Source of the DNA: Bacillota bacterium | GTDB lineage: Bacteria > Bacillota > Clostridia > Tissierellales > Peptoniphilaceae | Length of the DNA: 9,617 nt | Direction of reading: 5' to 3' | Assembly (NCBI GenBank): GCA_023394215.1 | Contig: JAEXBH010000145.1 | Location: 1-9,617 of the forward strand | Shown here: positions 1-6,703 of the stretch, in pieces | Layout of the letters: each line of letters opens with the position of its first letter | How positions within the stretch are numbered: the stretch's first letter is position 1 | Translations under genes and position numbers: made by a program | Notes under the pieces: generated by a model | Told to the model about the DNA's origin: nothing | What the model saw: only the letters and a program-made list of their open reading frames with translations | The model's database searches: none

Positions 1-606
1 TCCCAGGATTTCAAGCATTTCGGACCTGATAAACCTTGATACGTTGGCTATGGTAAACATCGACAATGATATAACCGGCAAAATTGATGAAGCAAACTTC
101 TGATTTGTATTATATAAAACCGGTACAAGCCTCCATTGAACAGCTACAAGGAATGTAAGCAGCATGGCAAACACATATGAAGGGATTGATACACCGGCTA
201 CAGATATTCCAGATGCCAAGGAATCAAGCCACGTATTATGCTTCAATGCCGCAAGTATACCTAAAACCGCCCCTATTATAGACCCTAAAATAATAGCATA
301 TATACCAAGCTCAAAAGACACGCCAATCCTGTCCTTCAACATATCAAATACATAGGCGTCTTTTTGTATAGAATAGGATTGACCGAAATTAAATTGAAGC
401 ATAAGCTTACAATACCTGAAAAATCTTACCAGAATCGGATCATCCAAACCGTATTGTTCATTTATTGTAGCAATTTGTTCAGGGCTAAGCTTCTCATCAT
501 TAAAGGGAGAGCCCGGCATTTGATCCAACATTACGAACAATATTAATAAAATGACTAAGAGGGTAATTACTGAAATAGCAACCCTTTTTAATATATATTT
601 TCCCAT
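1..606 (-). CDS. oppB: Oligopeptide/dipeptide ABC transporter permease, OppB/DppB type (partial, 3' end outside window)
   Basis: The minus strand encodes 202 residues from the ATG at 606 to the window edge with no stop. The start MGKYILKRVAISVITLLVIL is the typical OppB opening: one transmembrane helix (about residues 9-27), then an extracytoplasmic stretch with the family-typical LDQMPGSPF and EQYGLDDP-like (here NEQYGLDDPIL) segments. Further helices lie at about 96-120, 133-156 and 172-190. The frame ends at RFIRSEMLEILG, just before the expected EAA loop that docks on the ATPase; family members are about 305-340 residues. The protein would be one of two membrane subunits importing peptides delivered by the OppA lipoprotein next door. 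It begins 57 bp after oppA on the same strand and is probably co-transcribed. No good Shine-Dalgarno lies directly before the ATG; the nearest AAGGAG (645-650) is 38 nt upstream, beyond a hairpin. Dipeptide, nickel or other substrates cannot be excluded. Confidence 0.93.
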   Translation of the reverse strand, partial: MGKYILKRVAISVITLLVILLILFVMLDQMPGSPFNDEKLSPEQIATINEQYGLDDPILVRFFRYCKLMLQFNFGQSYSIQKDAYVFDMLKDRIGVSFELGIYAIILGSIIGAVLGILAALKHNTWLDSLASGISVAGVSIPSYVFAMLLTFLVAVQWRLVPVLYNTNQKFASSILPVISLSMFTIANVSRFIRSEMLEILG

Positions 607-614
607 AATATTTC

Positions 615-639
615 AAAAGGGGGACTATTTAATCCCCCT
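615..639 (-). terminator. Intergenic hairpin with short U-run between oppA and oppB (attenuator or mRNA-stabilising stem)
   Basis: Read on the minus strand, GGGGGA (638-633) pairs with TCCCCC (624-619), extended by a T.G wobble, a T-A pair and an outer A-T pair, with a 4-nt loop. It is followed by TTTT (618-615). The stem is strong but the U-run is short, so it probably causes partial termination or protects the oppA mRNA 3' end. Such stems commonly keep binding-protein mRNA in excess over permease mRNA (family knowledge; the effect here is inferred). The stem lies between the only good AAGGAG and the oppB start codon. Confidence 0.6.
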
Positions 640-663
640 ATTTTCTCCTTTTATTTCTTAGAA

Positions 664-2310
664 TTATTTATCAGCAAACTTATAGTAGTAAGATACACCT
701 GTTGATGAATAAATCCAACCCTTAGCATTTTCACTCCACAAAGTTGTATTACCGATTTGATATACAGGTATAGGTCCCAAGCCCTTGCTTAACAATAGCT
801 TTTCAGCTTCAAGCATAGTCTTCCACCTGTCTTCATCAGATTGTGTTCCGCTGGATGCTAAATCTATTAACTTATCATACTCAGGATCATTAAATCCGTC
901 ATAGTTCATTGTAGTGCCACTCTTATATAAATCCAAATAAGTCATAGGATCCGGATAATCAGGTCCCCATCTGTGCAATGAAAGTTGGAAATCACCTGCC
1001 AATTGAAGGTTGATTCTTGACTTCTTAGGTTGTGACTTAAGAGTTATTGTAAGTCCCGGAATATTTTTTTGTAAATTAGATTGTAAATATTCAGCAACCT
1101 TCTTTGATTCTTCACTATCTTCAAATAATAGTTCAAGACTTAATGAACTTATGCCCAATTCTTCAAAAGCTTTCTTTGCATATTCCTTAGCTTTTTCCGG
1201 TCCTTCATTGAAGAATACTCCCGATTCTTCTCTAAAATCCTTACCTGAAGGTGATACCGCCAAGTCCTTAGGCACAAAGCCGTTTGCAGCTATAGCACCG
1301 TCTTTTATTACAACTTTAGCCAACTCTTCCCTATTGATAGCATTAGCTATAGCCAATGTTAAGTTTTGATTTTGTAATTCTTTAACCTTTGAGCTCTTTA
1401 CAAGGAACCATAAATAACCGCCAAGAGCTGTTTGCTTTCTGTTATCTCCGTTATATTTATCAACTACATCCCCGCTAAGCCTTACGAAATCCGCTGAGCC
1501 TGTATCAAATTCAAGTGCTGCCGTTTGATTGTCTTTAGCTACTTTCCAAGTGATTGAGTTAAGCTTAACAACATCCTTATCATAATAAGTTTCACTCTTC
1601 ACCGCTTTAAAGCTGTTTCCCGCAGTCCATTCAGTTAAATTGAAAGGTCCGTTATAAATAAGCTTATCAGGAGCTTGTGCATATTGATCTCCCATTTCTG
1701 TAACAAATTTTTCATTCTGAGGTAAGAAAGATCCGAATGAAAGAAGTTTCTTAAAGAATGGAACTCTCTTTTCAAGAGTAACTTCAAGAGTTTTTTCATC
1801 CACAGCTTTTACACCAAGCTTATCTACAGGCATTTCACCCTTAGAAATAGCCGCAGCATTTAATATACCGGCTGTTTCCATTATATAAGCATATTCTGAA
1901 GCTGTTTTAGGATCCACTACCCTTCTCCATGCAAATACAAAGTCATTTGCCGTTACAGGTTCACCGTTTGACCACTTAGCATCCTTTAAAGTAAAAGTAT
2001 AAACCTTACCATCTTCGCTTTCCTTGGCTTCTTTAACTAAAGCTTCAACTTCATTACCCTTTTCATCTTTAGTGTAAAGCCCTTCCATAACAGCTGCCAA
2101 TACTTCGAAAGACATACCGTCTGTAGCCTTTGCAGAATCCATGGACATAAGGTCCGTATTCTTTATAAGTACATAGTCTTTGCCGGCTGTTGTCTTTCCG
2201 GAATCAGATCCGTTTGAGCCACTTCCGCCCTTGTTTGATCCCCCGCAGGCTGTAAGCAACATCATTATTGCCAAGACAAGCGAGGCTAATTTCATCGACT
2301 TCTTTTTCAT
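664..2310 (-). CDS. oppA: Peptide ABC transporter substrate-binding lipoprotein, OppA family (SBP family 5)
   Basis: 548 residues, normal for OppA. The N-terminus is a lipoprotein signal: MKKKSMK, a hydrophobic core to about residue 20, lipobox LTAC with the lipidated Cys at 22, then a Gly/Ser-rich linker to about 43. The rest is a family-5 solute-binding domain. Hallmarks are AKWSNGEPVTANDFVFAWRR near 111-130, VDPKTASEYAYI after it, the PVDKLGVKAVDEKTLEVTL segment near 161-179, and RWGPDYPDPMTYLDLY in the C-terminal third. The protein would sit on the outer face of the membrane, capture peptides and hand them to the permease. The ATG at 2310 is preceded by AAGGAG (2318-2323, spacing 7) and a second AGGAGG (2325-2330). 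The gene has its own sigma-A-type promoter at 2351-2379 and heads a transcript continuing into oppB. Peptide specificity cannot be read from the sequence. Confidence 0.96.
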   Translation of the reverse strand: MKKKSMKLASLVLAIMMLLTACGGSNKGGSGSNGSDSGKTTAGKDYVLIKNTDLMSMDSAKATDGMSFEVLAAVMEGLYTKDEKGNEVEALVKEAKESEDGKVYTFTLKDAKWSNGEPVTANDFVFAWRRVVDPKTASEYAYIMETAGILNAAAISKGEMPVDKLGVKAVDEKTLEVTLEKRVPFFKKLLSFGSFLPQNEKFVTEMGDQYAQAPDKLIYNGPFNLTEWTAGNSFKAVKSETYYDKDVVKLNSITWKVAKDNQTAALEFDTGSADFVRLSGDVVDKYNGDNRKQTALGGYLWFLVKSSKVKELQNQNLTLAIANAINREELAKVVIKDGAIAANGFVPKDLAVSPSGKDFREESGVFFNEGPEKAKEYAKKAFEELGISSLSLELLFEDSEESKKVAEYLQSNLQKNIPGLTITLKSQPKKSRINLQLAGDFQLSLHRWGPDYPDPMTYLDLYKSGTTMNYDGFNDPEYDKLIDLASSGTQSDEDRWKTMLEAEKLLLSKGLGPIPVYQIGNTTLWSENAKGWIYSSTGVSYYYKFADK

Positions 2311-2350
2311 AAATAATCTCCTTTCCTCCTATTTTTTTGAGGTTGTAGTT

Positions 2351-2379
2351 ATTATAGAGGGATAAATAAATAAAGTCAA
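2351..2379 (-). promoter_or_regulatory. Sigma-A-type promoter of oppA
   Basis: On the minus strand TTGACT (2379-2374) and a perfect TATAAT (2356-2351) are separated by exactly 17 nt. The predicted transcription start lies about 35-40 nt before the oppA ATG, leaving a short leader that contains two Shine-Dalgarno sequences. Spacing and both boxes are close to consensus, so this is a confident call. Confidence 0.85.
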
Positions 2380-2391
2380 ATAATATTTAAA

Positions 2392-2410
2392 AATAATGAT
2401 AATTATTACA
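2392..2410. promoter_or_regulatory. AT-rich palindrome just upstream of the oppA -35 box (weak Fur-box resemblance)
   Basis: AATAAT-GATA-ATTATT is an inverted repeat (6-bp arms, 4-bp spacer). Aligned to the classical 19-bp Fur box, 15 of 19 positions agree, including ATAATGATAAT. It lies 12 bp upstream of the oppA -35 box. In such AT-rich DNA this could be chance, and nothing else suggests metal control of a peptide transporter, so the regulator is unassigned. Confidence 0.22.
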
Positions 2411-2620
2411 TAACTGTTAAGTAAATTTAATAGATGTTGTAATAACATATATTGTAATGTATTTTTATACTTATTCATAAGCTTTTAATCACTATCTTAT
2501 CAATCGTATTCATATTTTATTCATCAAATAATTTGATGCATTTTAAAGGATATACAAGATATTTACAAAATGCTATCGTATAGCAAAAAGTTCAAAATAT
2601 ATTCAAATTAGCTACCCCCT
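2411..2620. other. AT-rich intergenic stretch with two small palindromes
   Basis: There is no credible coding region here. Two inverted repeats stand out. CATCAAAT-A-ATTTGATG at 2522-2538 is a perfect 8-bp-arm palindrome with a 1-bp centre, a shape typical of dimeric repressor operators. TGCTAT-CGT-ATAGCA at 2571-2585 is a 6-bp-stem hairpin. Neither is close enough to the oppA promoter (2351-2379) to be assigned to it with confidence. Confidence 0.4.
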
Positions 2621-2647
2621 ACTCTTTCAAGAGTCTTGCTTTGCAAG
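2621..2647. repeat. Two abutting short perfect hairpins
   Basis: ACTCTT-TC-AAGAGT (2621-2634) is followed without a gap by CTTGC-TTT-GCAAG (2635-2647). They form the left end of a chain of small perfect inverted repeats continuing to 2850. Neither has a following T-run on either strand that would make a convincing terminator. The second hairpin precedes copy 1 of the 67-bp repeat by 5 bp. Confidence 0.6.
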
Positions 2648-2652
2648 TCTAC

Positions 2653-2719
2653 AATTTATGTTATAACAACCTCTCGGCGTAAGCCGCCGCTCTTTCAGAC
2701 CGCCGGACGCCTGAGAGAA
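2653..2719 (+). repeat. 67-bp direct repeat, copy 1, with long bulged stem
   Basis: Copy 1 matches the stretch at 2784-2850 at 65 of 67 positions, offset 131 bp. It contains a perfect 10-bp palindrome TGTTATAACA (2659-2668). It then has a stem in which CTCTC-GGCGT (2671-2680) pairs with ACGCC-T-GAGAG (2707-2717), leaving one bulged T and a 26-nt GC-rich interior. The repeat is clearly GC-richer than its surroundings. No open reading frame explains it. Strand is given arbitrarily. Confidence 0.9.
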
Positions 2720-2735
2720 CGTTGAAATATAATTT

Positions 2736-2782
2736 GCCTACTTCGTAGGCGTGGCTACGCCACTAATTTTGCTGCGCAAAAT
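2736..2782. repeat. Chain of three perfect hairpins with 3-nt loops
   Basis: GCCTAC-TTC-GTAGGC (2736-2750) directly abuts GTGGC-TAC-GCCAC (2751-2763). After 2 bp comes ATTTTGC-TGC-GCAAAAT (2766-2782). All three are perfect inverted repeats with a 3-nt loop. They fill almost the whole spacer between the two 67-bp repeats. Three unrelated stem sequences sharing one geometry are hard to explain by chance and suggest selection for structure, or accumulation of hairpin-type mobile units. Confidence 0.8.
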
Positions 2783-2783
2783 A

Positions 2784-2850
2784 AATTTATGTTATAACAA
2801 CCTCTCGGCGTAAGCCGCCGCTCTTTCTGACCGCTGGACGCCTGAGAGAA
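2784..2850 (+). repeat. 67-bp direct repeat, copy 2, abutting the truncated pseudogene
   Basis: This is the second copy of the repeat at 2653-2719, differing at two positions (A to T at 2828 and C to T at 2834). The palindrome TGTTATAACA (2790-2799) and the stem CTCTC-GGCGT / ACGCC-T-GAGAG (2802-2811 and 2838-2848) are both preserved, so neither difference breaks the stem. Its last base touches the first base of similarity to the 8039 gene (2851). The repeat boundary therefore coincides with the truncation point of that gene copy. Confidence 0.9.
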
Positions 2851-3143
2851 AGCAGTAAGATAAACCAAGAAGATATTGAGAAAAATTTACTAATGTAAAA
2901 ATCAAAAAAGACCATAAATTCCCTGACATCATAGATTTTGATTTTGCAGTCAGAGGGTTCGGCAATGCCTCTATATATTACAGTTTCTACTACATAAGAA
3001 ATGATAATGCAGAAAAAAGCTTTGATAAATCCTTCCAAAAAAGAACTGATGACTCCTTGTATTTTAGAGAAGGAAACTCCGGCAACTCTATAACCATAGA
3101 AAAAATAAGCCCGAATTGGTACTATTACAAGAAAACTTATTAA
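2851..3143 (+). pseudogene. 5'-truncated, frameshifted copy of the small membrane-protein gene at 8039-8488
   Basis: Translated with one frame correction, this stretch matches residues 53-149 of the 149-residue protein at 8039-8488 at roughly 70% amino-acid identity by eye. Shared blocks include KKDHKFPDIIDFDFA and the identical C-terminus NSITIEKISPNWYYYKKTY. The first 52 codons, holding the membrane anchor, are missing; the 67-bp repeat stands in their place. A one-base deletion in an A-run at 2881-2885 (five A instead of six) throws the frame, giving a TAA at 2896-2898. The downstream frame then stays open to the TAA at 3141-3143, in step with the paralogue. No start codon or ribosome binding site supports expression. 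The long clean downstream frame suggests that inactivation is fairly recent or that the copies exchanged sequence. Confidence 0.9.
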
Positions 3144-3146
3144 AAC

Positions 3147-3182
3147 AAAAGCCTAAGAGTTTCTCATGACCCTTAGGCTTTT
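3147..3182. terminator. Bidirectional rho-independent terminator between hydA and the pseudogene
   Basis: AAAAGCCTAAG (3147-3157) pairs perfectly with CTTAGGCTTTT (3172-3182) around a 14-nt loop. The A-run on one side and T-run on the other make it work in both directions. On the minus strand it ends the hydrogenase operon, 6 bp after the hydA stop codon; on the plus strand it follows the broken gene. The same arms flank a much larger loop after the intact paralogue (8489-8579). Confidence 0.9.
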
Positions 3183-3188
3183 ACTATT

Positions 3189-4925
3189 TTAAATCCTTTC
3201 TCTGGCAACATAAGTTGTATGCAGCAAATCATGGGCAGTCCTTCCATAGGGTTTACCCAAATAGGATTCATATATTTCTATTATTTCCGGATTTTCATGT
3301 GATTTTCTTATAGGCTTGCTTCTATCTATTTGATAAAGAGCTTCCTGCCTCTTTAAAAGTATATTTGAATCCCCGTGATGGTAAGGCTGACCGCCCCCGC
3401 CTATACAGCCTCCCGGACAGGCCATTATTTCGATAGCATCAAAATGATAAGCTCCGCTTCTTACACCTTCAAGAAGCTTTCTTGCATTACCCAGACCGTG
3501 AGCTATACCTATGTGGAGATTTAAATCCCCAGCCTGTACATATGCATCTCTTATACCGGCAAGCCCTCTTAATTGGTTAAATTCAACATTTTCCAGTTCC
3601 TGCCCCGTTATCCATTCCACGGCAGTCCTTGTTGCCGCCTCTATAACGCCGCCTGTAGTTGCAAATATTACGCTTGCTCCACTGGATTGACCTAAAAGGC
3701 TGTCAAATTCATCCTCCTCAAGTGTTGCAAAATCTATACCGTACATCTTTATAAGCCTTGCCAACTCTCTTGTCGACATAACTATATCAACATCCGGCAT
3801 GCCGTTTTCTGAAAGTTCCTCCCTGTGAGCTTCCTCCTTCTTAGCGGTACAAGGCATAATTGACACCATAACTATATCCTCAGGATCTATATTTGCCCTT
3901 TGGGCATAATAAGTCTTTACCATACTTCCCATCATAATTTGCGGCGACTTACAAGTTGACGGTATATCAAGCATATCCGGAAAGTTTGTTTCTATAAACC
4001 TTACCCATGCAGGACAACATGAGGTAAGTATCGGAAGCTTTCCTCCGTTTTCTATCCTATAAACCATTTCACTGGCTTCTTCCATTATTGTAAGATCGGC
4101 GGCAAAATCCGTGTCAAATACTTTATCAAATCCTATTGTCCTAAGGGCACTCACCAACTTACCGGTAGATATAGAACCCGCTTCCATGCCGAATTCTTCC
4201 CCTATGGCAACCCTTATGGCAGGTGCAACTTGAACAACCACATGTTTTTTAGGATTTATTATCATATCCATTACACGCTTGGTTTCATCGACCTCAACAA
4301 GGGCTGCGGTCGGACAAACCGCTACGCACTGCCCGCAGAAGGTACAAGAGATTTCAGATAAAGGCAAAGAAAATGCAGGAGCTACAACAGCTGAAAATCC
4401 TCTATTTAGGCCGCTTAAGGCTCCGACCGTTTGGATCTCATCACACATAGTTTCACATCTTCTGCACATTAAGCACTTATTGGGATTTCTAAGTATAGCG
4501 TGAGATGAAGCATCCACTTTAAACAAACTCTTTTCACCCGGATAATCTATATTTCTTATTCCCATCTTCTCAGCCAAACTTTGGAGTTCACAAACAAGAT
4601 TTTTAGGGCAAACAAGGCAATCCTTAGGATGATTCGACAATAAAAGTTCCAAATTTAACCTTCTTGCGGATACGGCTCTGGGACTGTCCGTCTTTATTAT
4701 CATTCCGTCTGCCACCTCTTCAGAACAAGCTGTGCAAAGCTTCGGTCTGTTTTCAACCTCAACCATACAAAGTCTACAGGATGAAGGCTTATTCTCATAG
4801 CAAAAAGAATCCAATTTCATATGGCAAAGGGTTGGGATTTCTATACCTATTTTTTTAGCTGCATCAAGTATGGTAGCTCCTTCTTCAACTTCTACAAACT
4901 TATTATTTATTTTACAAGTTAACAT
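3189..4925 (-). CDS. hydA: [FeFe] hydrogenase catalytic subunit, HydA/HndD type
   Basis: 578 residues, full length for the HydABC/Hnd catalytic subunit. Domains in order are as follows. A [2Fe-2S] ferredoxin-like domain carries Cys 34, 50, 53 and 64. A His-Cys3 [4Fe-4S] site follows (His99, Cys103, 106, 112). Two [4Fe-4S] ferredoxin motifs use Cys 151/154/157/161 and 194/197/200/204. The H-cluster domain has TSCCPAW at 301-307, MPCTAKKEE at 357-365 and MACPGGCIGGGGQP at 501-514. H-cluster ligands are Cys 304, 359, 503 and 507, and Cys303 is the expected proton-transfer residue. The small-subunit-like tail is near 540-575. The subunit reduces protons to H2 or the reverse, passing electrons to hydB and hydC partners. 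The ATG at 4925 has AGGAGG at 4930-4935, which overlaps the hydB stop codon. It needs HydEFG maturases, not in this window. Bifurcation with ferredoxin is the family norm, not proven here. Confidence 0.97.
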   Translation of the reverse strand: MLTCKINNKFVEVEEGATILDAAKKIGIEIPTLCHMKLDSFCYENKPSSCRLCMVEVENRPKLCTACSEEVADGMIIKTDSPRAVSARRLNLELLLSNHPKDCLVCPKNLVCELQSLAEKMGIRNIDYPGEKSLFKVDASSHAILRNPNKCLMCRRCETMCDEIQTVGALSGLNRGFSAVVAPAFSLPLSEISCTFCGQCVAVCPTAALVEVDETKRVMDMIINPKKHVVVQVAPAIRVAIGEEFGMEAGSISTGKLVSALRTIGFDKVFDTDFAADLTIMEEASEMVYRIENGGKLPILTSCCPAWVRFIETNFPDMLDIPSTCKSPQIMMGSMVKTYYAQRANIDPEDIVMVSIMPCTAKKEEAHREELSENGMPDVDIVMSTRELARLIKMYGIDFATLEEDEFDSLLGQSSGASVIFATTGGVIEAATRTAVEWITGQELENVEFNQLRGLAGIRDAYVQAGDLNLHIGIAHGLGNARKLLEGVRSGAYHFDAIEIMACPGGCIGGGGQPYHHGDSNILLKRQEALYQIDRSKPIRKSHENPEIIEIYESYLGKPYGRTAHDLLHTTYVARERI

Positions 4926-4933
4926 AATACCTC

Positions 4934-6703
4934 CTATCTCGGCTTAGAAACAGCCTTAACCGGACACAAACTGTAACAAGTCCCGCAAGCTATGCAGGCT
5001 TTTTCATCTATAAAATGCTTTTCTTTAATGTTGCCTGATATACAATCTACCGGACAATTTTTAGCACATTTATGACAGCCTATACACAGATCTTGATTTA
5101 TAGAATACGACTTTACAACCTCTCCCCTTGCATATCTCTCATATTCTTTAGGAAAATATCTCATAGTTGAAAGTATCGGATTCGGTGCAGTCTGTCCCAA
5201 ACCGCAAGCTGCAGAATCTTTAATGTTTTCACAAAGCAATCTGATTTTTTCCAAATTCTCCATACTTGATTTTTGTTTCAAAAGATTATTAAGCATTTCA
5301 TATAATCTCTTGGTTCCAACCCTGCAAGGTGTACATTTACCACAGGATTCATCTTGGGTAAATTCCAGATAAAATTTTGCTATCTCAACCATATCATTAT
5401 CTTCATCCATAACTATTAGTCCACCGGACCCCATCATGGCACCTATATTTTTCAAACTTTCATAATCTATAGGAGTATCAAGATCTTCCTCCGTTATTAT
5501 ACCTCCGGAAGGTCCTCCTATCTGCACAGCCTTAAACTTCTTACCGTCAGGTATACCGTCCCCTATATCATAAACTATTTCCCTAAGAGTTATGCCCATA
5601 GGCACTTCAACAAGTCCTACATTATTTACTTTTCCCGCCAAGGCAAAAACCTTGGTTCCCTTTGAGCCTCCTGTGCCTATAGCAGCATACCAATCGGCTC
5701 CGTTAATTATAATCTTAGGTATATTGGCGTAGGTTTCAACATTGTTAACTGTAGTAGGCTTTTCCAAATATCCTTTTACTGAAGGAAAAGGAGGTTTTCT
5801 TGTAGGTTCTCCCCTCTTACCCTCAACCGAATGAATCAATGCCGTCTCTTCACCACAGACGAAAGCCCCTGCTCCAAGCCTTATCTCCAAGTCAAAAGAA
5901 AAATCGGTATTAAATATATTTTCTCCCAATAAACCGTATCTTCTTGCATCACTTATAGCAACTTCCAACCTGTGAATTGCCAGTGGATATTCGGCTCTTA
6001 TGTAAATAACCCCCTTGCTCGCCCCCGTTGCATAACCTCCGATAGCCATAGCTTCTATTACGGAGTGGGGATCTCCCTCCAATATGGATCTGTCCATGAA
6101 AGCTCCCGGGTCGCCTTCATCGGCATTACAAAATATGTACTTTTGATCAGAGTCAACTTTAGCCGTAGCCTCCCACTTAAGACCTGTAGGATATCCTCCA
6201 CCGCCACGTCCTCTGAGCCCTGATTTTTTTATTTCATCTATTACTTCCCTTGCTGTCATAGATGTTAAAACCTTATATAGTGCCTGATAGCCGTCATAGG
6301 CTATATAATCATCAATGTTTTCAGGGTTAATGTTTCCGCAATTTTTAAGGGCGATTCTGGTCTGCTTTTCATAAAACTTCATGGAATGTTGATTTTTAAT
6401 CCTTTCCCCCGTTGCAGGCGACTTATATAAAAGTCTCTCAACAGGCCTACCATGGATTATATGCTCGTCAACTATTTCGTAAACATCCTCAGGTCTTACA
6501 TGAACATAAAACACATTATCAGGTTGAACCTTGACTATAGGGCCTTCCCCACAAAATCCGAAGCAACCGGTAAGCATTACCTCAACATCGTCCAAGCCCT
6601 TATTTCTCAATTCTTCATTAAAATTTTTTATTATATCTTCCGACTTGGCGGATACGCAGCCCGTACCCTTACAAACCATAATCTGAACTCTCAGCTTAGT
6701 CAT
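4934..6703 (-). CDS. hydB: Hydrogenase NADH-dehydrogenase-like flavoprotein subunit, HydB/HndC (NuoF family)
   Basis: 589 residues from the ATG at 6703, chosen because GGAGGT (6711-6716) sits 7 nt upstream; an ATG at 6721 would place this site inside the gene. Domains in order are as follows. A thioredoxin-like [2Fe-2S] domain has Cys 11, 16, 47 and 51. The NuoF core has the FMN/NADH loop GLRGRGGGGYPTG (162-174), CNADEGDPGAFMDRSILEGDPH (192-213) and the GAGAFVCGEETALI segment (277-290). A soluble-ligand-binding beta-grasp region follows (about 345-410). The NuoF [4Fe-4S] site is Cys 454, 457, 460 and 500. Two C-terminal [4Fe-4S] ferredoxin motifs use Cys 540/543/546/550 and 570/573/576/580. 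This subunit oxidises or reduces NAD(P)(H) through FMN, the presumed site where electrons meet. It overlaps the upstream gene by 8 bp and is 8 bp from hydA. The gene is intact with all ligands present. Confidence 0.96.
   Translation of the reverse strand: MTKLRVQIMVCKGTGCVSAKSEDIIKNFNEELRNKGLDDVEVMLTGCFGFCGEGPIVKVQPDNVFYVHVRPEDVYEIVDEHIIHGRPVERLLYKSPATGERIKNQHSMKFYEKQTRIALKNCGNINPENIDDYIAYDGYQALYKVLTSMTAREVIDEIKKSGLRGRGGGGYPTGLKWEATAKVDSDQKYIFCNADEGDPGAFMDRSILEGDPHSVIEAMAIGGYATGASKGVIYIRAEYPLAIHRLEVAISDARRYGLLGENIFNTDFSFDLEIRLGAGAFVCGEETALIHSVEGKRGEPTRKPPFPSVKGYLEKPTTVNNVETYANIPKIIINGADWYAAIGTGGSKGTKVFALAGKVNNVGLVEVPMGITLREIVYDIGDGIPDGKKFKAVQIGGPSGGIITEEDLDTPIDYESLKNIGAMMGSGGLIVMDEDNDMVEIAKFYLEFTQDESCGKCTPCRVGTKRLYEMLNNLLKQKSSMENLEKIRLLCENIKDSAACGLGQTAPNPILSTMRYFPKEYERYARGEVVKSYSINQDLCIGCHKCAKNCPVDCISGNIKEKHFIDEKACIACGTCYSLCPVKAVSKPR

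Noticed and set aside
164..546. Plus-strand open frames at the left edge (63 and 60 residues)
   Set aside because: They are antisense shadows of oppB, which has clear permease features on the minus strand.
2621..2850. CRISPR array or integron attC sites in the repeat block
   Set aside because: There are only two repeat copies, 131 bp apart and 67 bp long, with a structured rather than unique spacer, so it is not a CRISPR. The bulged stem recalls attC, but GTTATAAC does not fit the GTTRRRY/RYYYAAC core sites and no cassette gene or integrase is present.
2787..3038. 83-residue minus-strand open frame across repeat copy 2 and the pseudogene
   Set aside because: It is antisense to a region with clear plus-strand homology to the 8039 gene and crosses the repeat; it has no ribosome binding site.
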